Positions 17,169-26,541 of a DNA stretch of 38,668 nucleotides are shown piece after piece. Location of the stretch: NCBI GenBank assembly GCA_041738285.1, contig JBGSQB010000246.1, forward strand, positions 1 through 38,668. Direction: 5' to 3'. Within the stretch, counting starts at the first letter, position 1. Each line of letters begins with the position of its first letter. The position numbers and the translations under genes are program-made. The DNA is from SZUA-521 sp041738285 (GTDB taxonomy: Bacteria; Pseudomonadota; Gammaproteobacteria; Pseudomonadales; Azotimanducaceae). The notes beneath the pieces were generated by a model, which was not told where the DNA came from, did no database searches, and was given only the letters and a program-made list of their open reading frames with translations.

Positions 17169-18851
17169 CTAAATTCGAAACGTCATGGAAAAGTGCAGGC
17201 CGTCATCCTGCAGATCGTAGTCGTTGGTTTCGATGCGGCGTGGATCGTCGCCGTCGAAGTTGTCGGCGATCGGTTCACCCCAATACAGTTGCGCGCGCAG
17301 CCCGTTGACAGGCTGCCAGATCAACCCGAGCCCGGCACTAGCGATATGGCGCGTCTGTGCCGTGTCGCGAGAGCCGAAGCCCTGGTTCGCAGTCACCTCA
17401 TCCCACGATGCGCCGTAGTCGAGGAACGCCGCGACTACCAGGTTCAGGGGGTGCGGATCCGCGCGATATCCCCACACCGGGATCTGCGCTTCGACGGACA
17501 CCGCCGCGCCGTTGTCGCGTACCAGCGTGTTCTCACGGAAGCCACGCACGGTGTTCACCCCACCGACCGCGAACTTTTCCAGCGACATGAGTGGATCGCT
17601 GCTGTCCTGAAACGTCGCGCGGACGATGAGCTGCGCACGCTCGTTCATCGATTCGAAGGGGCCGAATTCGTTCAGCCGAAGCAGAGCCAGACCTTGCAGT
17701 ACGACGATCTGGAAGTCGCTGTCAGCGCCCGTGGGATTCAGGTACCGGGTTTCCGGCGTGTTTGCAGAGACACGTGTCGCTCCGAACGCGTCGAGGCCGC
17801 GTCGATACGCGCCACGCAGCGACAACACCTGCGCGGTCGTACGTCGCGTCCATTCGAGCGCTACTTGCGCGACGGTGACTTCGGACTCGCCGTTATCCGC
17901 ACCTGGCGAAAACGAAAACGGTGACCCCAGAAGCTCTTCCGTATTGGTCTTGTTCTCTAACGTCAGCGCGAGTGACAAGCTGTCGCTGAGTGTGTCGAGC
18001 AAGGGATGCGATACCCAGATCCCTAGCGTCCGGGACTCGCTTTCGATGTTTAAGTCATCGAAGCGCGCCTCGATGATGCGCGCGTTGGATTGCGTGAAAT
18101 AGACGCCGAGCTTCGTGTTCCAACGGTTGACAGGCGATTCGGTCGCTCCGGACCATTCTTCGACGCCGTCTGACACCGCTGCCGTGATCAGCGACTGGTC
18201 CCCGAATCCAGTCAGGTTGCGAGCTGTCGCTGCTACTCTCACGGCCTCGGAGCCTAGGCTCGCCGATCGATGGTTGTCCACGCCGACCACGAAGTCGAAG
18301 CGAGGCGGTTCTTCCACCTCGATCCGCAGCACACTTTCGCCCAGCGAATCTCCAGGCAGTAGCTCCGCATCGAGACGCTCGACGTTGCGGTCCAGCTGAA
18401 GCCACCGAAGCGCGTACTGGACATCATCGACGTCCATCGGCGTTGCCACGTGGCGCATGACGCGGTCTTGAACGTACGCATCGCGTAGTCGTGATTGACC
18501 AGTCATCTCGATGCGGCTGAGCTTCCCTTCAATGGCGACCAGTTGCAGCCGCGCACCGGGCTCGGCCGACCCCGCGAACACGAATCCGGAGTTGACGTAG
18601 CCCGATTCCAGATACAGCCGAGAAAGCTCTATTCGCAAGCGTTCCCGGTCCAACGCCGACAGGCGTCGGGCAGCGTACCGGTCGACTACCGCGGACACCG
18701 ATTGAGTCGACAGTACATTCACGCCCTGAACGCTGATTTGCGTTGGAGCGGTGTCGATGTCTTCGAAATTCGCCGTATGGCTCGCGTCTTCGCTCGCGTG
18801 ACCGACGCCGTGGACTAGCAACGCTGCGAACATCACGACGATGCCCTTCAC
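17169..18851 (-). CDS. TpsB-type outer-membrane transporter (ShlB/FhaC/HecB family)
   Basis: A 560-residue Omp85-superfamily barrel that secretes its TpsA partner across the outer membrane. It has a signal peptide (to about residue 19), then a POTRA region at about 36-180 (ISVQGVNVLSTQSVSAVVDRY; ESGYVNSGFVFAG; LVAIEGKLSRIEMTG). A 16-strand-type barrel follows, with the family signature VRGFREN (435-441, the loop-6 tip motif). The C-terminus FSMTFRI is a typical last strand. Its ATG overlaps the tpsA stop as ATGA, so the two are translationally coupled. Third gene of the CHAT-tpsA-tpsB operon. Confidence 0.93.
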   Translation of the reverse strand: MKGIVVMFAALLVHGVGHASEDASHTANFEDIDTAPTQISVQGVNVLSTQSVSAVVDRYAARRLSALDRERLRIELSRLYLESGYVNSGFVFAGSAEPGARLQLVAIEGKLSRIEMTGQSRLRDAYVQDRVMRHVATPMDVDDVQYALRWLQLDRNVERLDAELLPGDSLGESVLRIEVEEPPRFDFVVGVDNHRSASLGSEAVRVAATARNLTGFGDQSLITAAVSDGVEEWSGATESPVNRWNTKLGVYFTQSNARIIEARFDDLNIESESRTLGIWVSHPLLDTLSDSLSLALTLENKTNTEELLGSPFSFSPGADNGESEVTVAQVALEWTRRTTAQVLSLRGAYRRGLDAFGATRVSANTPETRYLNPTGADSDFQIVVLQGLALLRLNEFGPFESMNERAQLIVRATFQDSSDPLMSLEKFAVGGVNTVRGFRENTLVRDNGAAVSVEAQIPVWGYRADPHPLNLVVAAFLDYGASWDEVTANQGFGSRDTAQTRHIASAGLGLIWQPVNGLRAQLYWGEPIADNFDGDDPRRIETNDYDLQDDGLHFSMTFRI

Positions 18852-21800
18852 TGGCAGACACCGGCGTCAGCGGACTTGCGCCCGTCATGGGTCGAAACTG
18901 GTCTGTCGGAAGGCGGCACGCCGTGAATCGGCAGGTAGGTATCCGGCCGTGTCGCGCCGCGTGGCTCGGAGCGGACATAGAAGGTGCTTTGCGGTCCATC
19001 TGCTGCGGGCCGACAGGCATCGCGAGCGAGAGCGGGTGTGGGGCTGAGGCGTTCCTCTCGTGCGGCCAGCGCCGAATTGATGCCGGTGTCGGGTGCATCG
19101 ATGTTCACGGTCCCCGCGGTTCCAGCCTGAGAATCCGCGTTGACGGCGCTTTGACTGTCGGCAATGAGAATCGAACCCGGTGCCAGCGTGATGTCGATCT
19201 GGCCGCCATTGCCACCTTCCGCCTGCGCGAGCACGACGGATCGCTGCACGATGAGTTCATTGAAGCCGAGGCTGATGTTGCCGCCGCTTCCGTCGGCCCC
19301 AGCAGAGGCAATGATCGCTGCATCCATCAGCGAACTAAAGCCGCCCGCCACGAGCCGGACGTTGCCGCCTTGTGAGCGCTCTGAGTCGGTCAGGATCTGC
19401 GCGCGAGTCGTGCTGTTCAGACCCCGCGCAGTGAACTGGTCGAGCACGTTAACGCTGACGAGGTTTGATGCGCCGCTACCGGTGGCACGGCTTTCGATCG
19501 TTGCCCCTTCGTCGAGCAACAGGTTGCCGGCGAAAATCCGGATCGTACCCGCATCCGCGGGACCTGAGGTGTTGGTGGAGACACGCGTATTCGCGCCAGA
19601 AATTTGCACGTCCCCGCCGGCGAGAATGTTCACCTCGCCGGCAGGTCCCACGACCGTGTCGGAACGGATCGTGCTGTCCGCGTCGATGTTCAAGACCTGC
19701 AACCCAGTGATGTCGTCGACCGTACCGGCGATGTTGACCGCGCCGGCGGCCCCGGAGCCTGTCGAGGAACTCGACAGCCGACTGCCGGATATGAAGGCCG
19801 CACGTGCGCTGATCGTGGTCCGCCCGGCGTCCATCGCGCCAGTGGTGCGTGCGCTGAAATCGGACCCTTCGATTCGCAGCGTGTCTTGTGCTCCGATGAA
19901 AATTGCCAGCAGGTCGCCCTGCGGATCTGGTGTCGGGCTTGATGTTTCGACAGACACGGTCGAGTTTCGCACCGTCGTGTTCCTTGATGCGACGTTGACG
20001 AGACCGAATCGACCGCTGGCTGTGGTTGCGCTGCCGATCGTCGTGTTCTCGACGCTGATATCGGCCTGATCGGACAGATCCAATCCGTCGTCGGAGATCG
20101 GACCGGAAAAGAAAATGGACGCAGCGTCACCCGCGCCAGCAGTAGAACCAAGGATGCTGCTATCGACAACGCGAACGTTCAGCCCCGACAAAGCCATCGG
20201 CGGTGCATCCACGTTCCCTGCGGTGGTGGTCACCAGGCTGGAGTCGGTGACGAGGAGATCCTGAGTAGCCAACAGGCCGATGCTGTTGACAGCCGCCATG
20301 GCTGGGAGGCTCGCGTTCACGTCCGCAGCCACCGTAAGTGAGGTGCCATCGACCCGAATGTTCGGGGCGGCAACGGCGATGAAACCAGGTGCGCCGGACA
20401 CCGCGTTCGCAGCGACCGTTGCGTTGCGCACGTCGATGTCGGCCAAGGCCGTCAACGAAATGCTGCCGGCCGAACCGCCGTTCGCGCTTGCAGTTGATGC
20501 CGATACGATCGAAATCTGATTGGTGCCGGCAATCGAGAGTGCCCCTTCCGAGGCGATTACGATCTGGCCCGCATCGCCCGTTCCGCTGGATGAATTCGTT
20601 ACGATGGTGTCTCCGAACAAGCCAACGCTGTCAGTTCCGACGATGCGCACGGGTCCCGCGCTGGCCGCACCCGAGGTGGTTGCCGAGATCGAGCCGTCGT
20701 GCACCAGGACAATTCGGCCGTCGAGAAACGCCCCGTTGCTGGGGGTGCCACCGGATGAGTTGGTCTCCAGGTCGACCGACTGCAGTACCAGAAGATTGGA
20801 TGCAGCGATCAGTACGCCACTGAAGTCGTCGACCACGCCAGCTACGCTGCTCTGATTCGACGTGAGCCTGGCGTCCGATAGCAGCACGTCGAGTCCGTCC
20901 AGGGTGATCCCCTGCGAACCGCCGCCGTCGGTACCCACATTCGCCGAAATGCTGATGGCCCCCGGCTGATCGCCATCGATCGACAGCGTGCCATCGGTGA
21001 ACAGGAAGACGCCTGCGGCGTCCGCACCACCCACGCCAAGAGCGGCATCGCTCGAGAGCTCGCCACTGCCGCTTATGCTGATCGAGCTGCTTGCCTGGCC
21101 GTCATTGGCCAGCACGACGATCGCGCCGGCGTCGCCAACATCGTAGGTCCGAGCGATGAGAGAACTGTCGTGCATGGAGTGCGTCGGCGACTCCAGGATG
21201 AGGTTGCCGCTCGAGCCAACGCCGTGCGTCTCTGCCACGAGTTGCGAGTTCTCGAGTTCGATTCCGAGAGTGAAATTCAATCCGATTCGACTGGCGGGCG
21301 AGTTGTCGTTGCCGGCGACTGTGATAGCTTGAATCCGGGAGTCAGTTGCCGCCAATTGCGCACCCTCAAGGGAGATTCTGCCCGCGTTTGCCGTGCCCTG
21401 TGCCGCACTCGAAATTATGGTGCCTTGAAGATCAACGAGGCCGTTGGGCGCTTCCAACCGTAGCATTCCCCGTTGACCGTCGTCCGCGACCATGCTGAGT
21501 CGAACCTGCTCCAACGTCACCGTGCTGCCGAAGAGCAGGATGCCGTCATCGGTGTTGATCGAAGATCGACCTGCCTGGTCGAAGTCGAAGTCAACGAGGT
21601 CGACTGCGCCGCCGGTGCCACTGGCGCCAATCTGGAAGCGTATCGGGTTGTCGATGAACAGCGCGGGCTGAGGCGCCTGATCGTCGGCGAGGAGCTCGCC
21701 GCTGGTCGAGGAGACGAGCGAGTCCGCCGCGCCGAGATTGAACGACTTCGCCACGTCCAGCACGCCGCCGGAGCCGATGAAGATGCCTGCCGGATTCAAG

Positions 21801-22606
21801 AACCAGAAGCTGCTCCCTGCAAGACCGGAACCCTCCAGGTGCACCGATCCGGTGACGAAACTCCTGGCATCACCTGTCACGCGGCTGATGACGTTTTGGT
21901 ACGGCTGCGCTGCGTTGGACGAAAATGTGGCCGCGTCCTGGTCGAATACGCTGAACCGTTCGAAGCTGTGGAAGAGGTTTGCTCCGGCCGCAGTGCCGCC
22001 AGTGACGTTGAACTGTGTACCGAGCCCCACGGGCGTTGGATTCACGAGCGTTCCGAGTGTCGCGTCTGCCAGTACCCGTTGTGACGGATCCAGCGGAACG
22101 TCGCCGACAAACCCGAATGCGGCCGGATTCGCGACCACGAGCGTATTGAGATTGGAATCGACCGAGACGATGGTGCCGTTGCTGAGAACCAGCGCGGAGT
22201 CTGCACCGGTCCTGGCGTTGACCTTGAACGTGCCGGTCACGTCGATCTGCGCGGCTGCTCCTATCAGCACCCCGTTGGGATTCAACAACCACAAGTTCGC
22301 GTCGCTGAACAGGGCGCCGTCGATCAGCGAAGCCTGACCTCCGGTTACCCGCGCGATGATGTTCTCTATGCTCATACTGTTGTGAGAGAACGAGACCGAT
22401 TCACCCTGCGCCACGTTGAAGCGGGCGAAGCTGTGCAGCAGCGCATCTCCCGAACCCGTCAGTAGTCCGTGTTGTTCGGATATCACGACGTTGCCGCTCA
22501 GGATGCCCGTCGGCCCGCCGGTGCTACCGTCGAACTGCACCTCAGCCGTGGCGTTGCTCGACACGATCGAAAGGACGAGTGCCAGGTAGCGATAGGTGTA
22601 CTTCAT
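18848..22606 (-). CDS. TpsA-type exoprotein with two tandem TPS domains
   Basis: A 1252-residue secreted protein of the filamentous-haemagglutinin type, exported by the neighbouring TpsB. Signal peptide 1-22 (MKYTYRYLALVLSIVSSNATA). A first TPS domain spans about 25-135 with NPNG at 109-112. A second, clearly related copy spans about 195-295 (FNVTGGTAAGANLFHSFERFSV) with NPAG at 271-274. The rest is a long repetitive region of short strands typical of a right-handed beta-helix. The end carries a Cys and the motif RDACR, seen in some short TpsA proteins. The ATG at 22606 has GGAAG 6 nt upstream and overlaps the CHAT stop as ATGA; a TTG 33 bp earlier is not needed. No toxin or inhibitor domain is recognised. 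Confidence 0.9.
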   Translation of the reverse strand: MKYTYRYLALVLSIVSSNATAEVQFDGSTGGPTGILSGNVVISEQHGLLTGSGDALLHSFARFNVAQGESVSFSHNSMSIENIIARVTGGQASLIDGALFSDANLWLLNPNGVLIGAAAQIDVTGTFKVNARTGADSALVLSNGTIVSVDSNLNTLVVANPAAFGFVGDVPLDPSQRVLADATLGTLVNPTPVGLGTQFNVTGGTAAGANLFHSFERFSVFDQDAATFSSNAAQPYQNVISRVTGDARSFVTGSVHLEGSGLAGSSFWFLNPAGIFIGSGGVLDVAKSFNLGAADSLVSSTSGELLADDQAPQPALFIDNPIRFQIGASGTGGAVDLVDFDFDQAGRSSINTDDGILLFGSTVTLEQVRLSMVADDGQRGMLRLEAPNGLVDLQGTIISSAAQGTANAGRISLEGAQLAATDSRIQAITVAGNDNSPASRIGLNFTLGIELENSQLVAETHGVGSSGNLILESPTHSMHDSSLIARTYDVGDAGAIVVLANDGQASSSISISGSGELSSDAALGVGGADAAGVFLFTDGTLSIDGDQPGAISISANVGTDGGGSQGITLDGLDVLLSDARLTSNQSSVAGVVDDFSGVLIAASNLLVLQSVDLETNSSGGTPSNGAFLDGRIVLVHDGSISATTSGAASAGPVRIVGTDSVGLFGDTIVTNSSSGTGDAGQIVIASEGALSIAGTNQISIVSASTASANGGSAGSISLTALADIDVRNATVAANAVSGAPGFIAVAAPNIRVDGTSLTVAADVNASLPAMAAVNSIGLLATQDLLVTDSSLVTTTAGNVDAPPMALSGLNVRVVDSSILGSTAGAGDAASIFFSGPISDDGLDLSDQADISVENTTIGSATTASGRFGLVNVASRNTTVRNSTVSVETSSPTPDPQGDLLAIFIGAQDTLRIEGSDFSARTTGAMDAGRTTISARAAFISGSRLSSSSTGSGAAGAVNIAGTVDDITGLQVLNIDADSTIRSDTVVGPAGEVNILAGGDVQISGANTRVSTNTSGPADAGTIRIFAGNLLLDEGATIESRATGSGASNLVSVNVLDQFTARGLNSTTRAQILTDSERSQGGNVRLVAGGFSSLMDAAIIASAGADGSGGNISLGFNELIVQRSVVLAQAEGGNGGQIDITLAPGSILIADSQSAVNADSQAGTAGTVNIDAPDTGINSALAAREERLSPTPALARDACRPAADGPQSTFYVRSEPRGATRPDTYLPIHGVPPSDRPVSTHDGRKSADAGVCQ

Positions 22607-24795
22607 GTCCAACTTCCAACGAGTAGGTATGGTGCCCAAAAGCTGGGATGGCTAAATCGCTGCGTCGAAAGCAACTTGACTTGAGCCCGCCGCAGACTAT
22701 CGGCCTTACTGACGCCGGACTTTCTCAACTCTGCGTAGAACACGCTGATGAGCTCCGCGGTGGCCGCGTCGCTGATCGACCACAGCGAAGCCAGAGCGCT
22801 GCGTGCTCCAGACTGAATTGCCACACCGGCCAGCCCGAGTGCGGCGCGATCGTCCCCGGCTGCTGTCTGACAAGCGCTGAGCACCAGCAGATCGATCTGA
22901 TCGGTACCACGACTGCTCAACACACGCTGCATCTGTTCGAGCGTCAACCGATCGTCGTAGGTGAGTATGAAAGACTTCCGAAAGTCCCTGTTGAACTCGC
23001 CGTGCGACGCGAAGTGAGCTACGCGAAGTCCAGGTTCTGCGAGCCGCGACGAGACGCTTTCGAGAATAAAGTGTTCATCGCCTAGGGGCTCGGTAGAGAG
23101 GGCTGCCGCGACGCTGTTGATCTCCTGAGTGACATTCGCAAGTTCTGGAAAGCCCTGAACACTCTTACTCAAACCACCGACTAGCGCTTTGCCTGCATCC
23201 ACCGCAGGCGTATGGGTCGGCGTCAACGCCACAGAAGGTGTGGTCGCCACGGCGAACTGCTCGATCAAAAACTGCTCTCCATCGTACAGCGCCGCCAGTG
23301 GAATTGTGCGCAGCGGACCTTCCGGCACCACGACGAGCGTATTGACATCATCCGTGATCAACCGCGACCTCACTGGTTCGATGAGCCATCGATACAACTG
23401 GCGCGCCTGTGCCAGGTAGGCATCGCCGGCAGTTGGTCGCTCGAGATTCAGCCGAAAGCGTCTGATGGTGTCGGTAACTTCCTTGCGAGATACGTTGACG
23501 ACAGATCGGTGCAATTCGCCACCGGATTCGACCAGCAACTCCATTCGCGAGTCGAGGAGGATCGGGTACAGAACCGCGGTCTGCTGCATGTCTCGGGTGC
23601 GGTCCGCGTCCGAGTGCGGCACGGTCAGGCACTCGGCGGCGAAATAGTCGGCGACTTCAGCTCGTTTGAGTGATTCGAGTAGCCCACGAACCTTGAGCAA
23701 TCGCATCTGCATTCCATCGCTGTTGTCGCTTGCCGTGATGTTCTCGAGCAGCGCATCAGCGTACTGCGTGTAAGCAGGTACTACGAATCGGGCGAACTCT
23801 TGGGTGGTGGTTGCCGTCTGCGCGTTGCCTTGATCGAGCAGAAACACCGCGCGCTCGAACGCTTCGATTGCCTCAGCGGTTCGACCCTGCGCCTGAAGGA
23901 TGCGTGCAGACTGCCACTCCCATCGGTACCACTGCTCGGCAGAGGCCTCTTCGGCATACCCGATCGCTCGTCGTGTCAGCATCAGGGCCGATTCGTACTG
24001 CGCGTCCGCCTCATCGAGCGCTCCGAGTAGCCCGTAGGTGTAAGCCAGGATGTTGCGATCGCTCGTCAATGCGGGAACTGAATTCAGCAGCGCTCCGCTG
24101 CGCGCCAGCAGTCCAGCATCCAGCGCCAGCTCTTGAACCGCGCGTTGCTGCAGGTCGGCGAGCGCAATCAACAGTCCGGCTCGTGTGGATGGCTCGGCGA
24201 CTCGTGCAACGTCCGTGTCCGCGGCGGCAATCCGGCTCTCGAGCAGCTTCAGTACTTTGTCGTCGATGCTGGCGCGCAGGGCATTGAGCGCTGCCGTTGC
24301 CGTCGCGGTTGAGTCGTTGCGTTCGACGGCAAGCGAGCGCACGCGATCGAACATCACGATTGCTTCGGTGCGGTTGCCGGTCACCGCAAGTGCGGTCGCG
24401 AGGTCGTTTGCCAGCTGAAGTTGTAGGTGCGATTCGAGATCACCGCGGCGCTCTTCCGCGCTACGAAGTAGCGGCAAGGCCTCCGCGGGTCGACCGACGG
24501 CGAGCAGGAGGCCGCCCCGGCGAGCTTGAATGAGCAACTTGTCCCGATCGCTCTCTGCCAGGCGGTCAGCGACGTCGAGTTCGAGCAGGGCCAGGCGCGG
24601 CCGCCCGGTCAGTCGATAGAAGTCTGAAAGGTCGCGCCGGACCATGGTTTGCGGGTCCGCGTCGGTGGCACACGCGAGGTTCGATCTTCGTTCGGCGAGC
24701 GTCGCAGCGAAGCTGGCTGGAGCTGCCACATCTTGTGCACGCACAGTGACAGCGGTGGAGCTTGCCAAGAGCAAGCTCAGCAGGATGCGTTGCAT
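22603..24795 (-). CDS. Exported TPR-CHAT protease-like protein
   Basis: A 730-residue protein with a cleavable signal peptide (MQRILLSLLLASSTAVTVRA). TPR-like helical repeats occupy about residues 55-330, and a C-terminal CHAT domain (caspase-like fold) runs from about 440 to 730. The expected catalytic dyad is present: H598 in HFASHGEF and C642 in LSACQTAAG. CHAT proteases cleave protein partners in several bacterial systems; the substrate here is unknown. It is the first gene of a unit with tpsA and tpsB, joined by an ATGA overlap, so TpsA or TpsB may be its partner (inference). GGAG stands 10 nt before the ATG. The 186 bp between it and the divergent kinase gene must hold both promoters; none is clear by eye. 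Confidence 0.9.
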   Translation of the reverse strand: MQRILLSLLLASSTAVTVRAQDVAAPASFAATLAERRSNLACATDADPQTMVRRDLSDFYRLTGRPRLALLELDVADRLAESDRDKLLIQARRGGLLLAVGRPAEALPLLRSAEERRGDLESHLQLQLANDLATALAVTGNRTEAIVMFDRVRSLAVERNDSTATATAALNALRASIDDKVLKLLESRIAAADTDVARVAEPSTRAGLLIALADLQQRAVQELALDAGLLARSGALLNSVPALTSDRNILAYTYGLLGALDEADAQYESALMLTRRAIGYAEEASAEQWYRWEWQSARILQAQGRTAEAIEAFERAVFLLDQGNAQTATTTQEFARFVVPAYTQYADALLENITASDNSDGMQMRLLKVRGLLESLKRAEVADYFAAECLTVPHSDADRTRDMQQTAVLYPILLDSRMELLVESGGELHRSVVNVSRKEVTDTIRRFRLNLERPTAGDAYLAQARQLYRWLIEPVRSRLITDDVNTLVVVPEGPLRTIPLAALYDGEQFLIEQFAVATTPSVALTPTHTPAVDAGKALVGGLSKSVQGFPELANVTQEINSVAAALSTEPLGDEHFILESVSSRLAEPGLRVAHFASHGEFNRDFRKSFILTYDDRLTLEQMQRVLSSRGTDQIDLLVLSACQTAAGDDRAALGLAGVAIQSGARSALASLWSISDAATAELISVFYAELRKSGVSKADSLRRAQVKLLSTQRFSHPSFWAPYLLVGSWT

Positions 24796-24981
24796 TTTCT
24801 TTGGTCTCCCCGATCGTTGGTAGGCTACATGAAGTCTCGACCGTCATGCATCCAAATGGGCCAGTATTCTGTCTTCGGACTCGGCTTTGCGGCGCCACCA
24901 GCTGCCGACCGTTCCCGTTGCGCCTGGACAGCAAGCTGACGAAGCGACGATGATCCACGATCACATATCCAACGTAGCGAA

Positions 24982-26541
24982 ATGACCGGCCTCGACACCA
25001 CACATCTTTCGGGATCTGCTCCGCAAGTGCCGGGGTTCGCCGCCATCAAAGAGATTGGTGCTGGCGGCATGGCGCGGGTCTTTCTGGCCAGGGACACGTC
25101 GCTGAATCGCCTCGCGGCGATCAAGATCATCAACGCCGAGTTGGATGCACCGGACTTCCGCGCGCGCTTCGAAAAGGAAGCCCAGATCGTTGCTCAGTTT
25201 CGCCACGCACACATCGTCGCAGTGTACTCGAGCGGCCGAGTCGGCGAGCAGTTGTACATTGCCTTCGAGTATGAGCCCGGTGGAACGCTCGCCGACCGAA
25301 TCCAAGGTGGGGGACTTCCGGTAAACGAAGCGGGGCAGATTGCGCGGAAGATCGCATCCGCCCTGGCCTATGCGCATGCGCGTGGAGTCGTGCACCGAGA
25401 TGTCAAGCCAGCGAACATTCTGTTTGACAACGACGGCCAACCGATACTATCCGACTTTGGCATCGCCAAGCCAATCGACACGCGCACGCACCTCACCCGA
25501 ACCGGGCTGTCGATTGGCTCACCCCGATACATGTCGCCCGAGCAACTCATGGGCGAGCGGGTCGATGAGAAGTCGGATGTCTTCAGTCTCGGTCTGGTGT
25601 TGCTGGAAATGCTGAACGGCACCTTACCGACGGTAGCCACGCCCGATTATATTGCCCGCAGCAAGGGACCGAGGGGCTATAGAGAGCTGATCAACCGCTG
25701 TTTGCGCGCCGCGCCGGAGGATCGACCCACCGCGCTGGAATGCGAGCTGATTCTCGGACGCCTCGTTTCTCGGCGGGGCCTTGGCGGCATACGCCTGACG
25801 TCACTGTTGGGTGGCGTGACCGTGGTTGCGGTACTGGCTGCTGTGATGATGCTGCGCCCGAGTGAACCCGTTGCTCGATTCAGCGTGGCGCCGACAACGG
25901 CATCCGTCTTTGTGAACGGTCGTCCACACCGTTCTGGCGAGTTGCCGGAGGGCAACGCGCTCATAGCGGTGGTGGCACCGGGCTACTATGGCTTGGCTAC
26001 TCAACTGAACGAAAATACCGCGGATCTCGATCTCCAGCTACAGCCCCTTGGATTGCCAGACTACGAAAATTTCCAGGCGTTTCATGCAAGATTCGAGGGT
26101 CAGTCAGCAACGGATGGCTCGGATGTCATTACCTACGACCTCTACCAACGCGTGCTGCAGTTGAAAGTAGCGGTTGAAGCGGGCGAGTCCGAGACCGTCT
26201 CAAGAATGACGGGCGAGATTGCGAGCCTTGCTGAGCTCGGTGATGCCGCCTCGCAGGTGGAGGCGTTCCTGCTGCAAAGTGAATCGCTCGTCGACCTGAC
26301 TCAGACCCCCACCAGTGAGTGGTTGAAACTCGCTTCTGACGGCGGGTTCGCCCTGGCGACCTACTACATGGCGCTGGACTTTCGTTGGCGCAACGAGTCC
26401 GAAGGCGCGCTTGACCTCACGTCGTTGAAGGAGTTCCGGCGCCTGCTGGCACTGGCTCAATCACAGGGCTTGCAGTTTGCGCAGCAGGACATCGTGGCTG
26501 TCGATGAATTCATTCGATCGAAGGATATCAGCGGGCCTTGA
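24982..26541 (+). CDS. Membrane Ser/Thr protein kinase with PEGA-like extracytoplasmic domain
   Basis: A 519-residue Hanks-type kinase. The cytoplasmic kinase domain (about 20-262) has the glycine loop GAGGMARVF (27-35), K48 in AAIKII, HRD at 138-140 with N145, DFG at 158-160 and SPE in place of APE. One membrane helix lies at about 272-291. A PEGA-like domain follows at about 298-345 (VFVNGRPHRSGELPEG, VVAPGYYG), then about 170 residues, mostly helical, not recognised. It is divergent from the CHAT-tpsA-tpsB operon (186 bp apart) and converges on the OmpA-domain gene with a 14-bp overlap of the 3' ends. It may respond to an envelope signal and control its neighbours; this is inferred from position only. 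Confidence 0.92.
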   Translation: MTGLDTTHLSGSAPQVPGFAAIKEIGAGGMARVFLARDTSLNRLAAIKIINAELDAPDFRARFEKEAQIVAQFRHAHIVAVYSSGRVGEQLYIAFEYEPGGTLADRIQGGGLPVNEAGQIARKIASALAYAHARGVVHRDVKPANILFDNDGQPILSDFGIAKPIDTRTHLTRTGLSIGSPRYMSPEQLMGERVDEKSDVFSLGLVLLEMLNGTLPTVATPDYIARSKGPRGYRELINRCLRAAPEDRPTALECELILGRLVSRRGLGGIRLTSLLGGVTVVAVLAAVMMLRPSEPVARFSVAPTTASVFVNGRPHRSGELPEGNALIAVVAPGYYGLATQLNENTADLDLQLQPLGLPDYENFQAFHARFEGQSATDGSDVITYDLYQRVLQLKVAVEAGESETVSRMTGEIASLAELGDAASQVEAFLLQSESLVDLTQTPTSEWLKLASDGGFALATYYMALDFRWRNESEGALDLTSLKEFRRLLALAQSQGLQFAQQDIVAVDEFIRSKDISGP

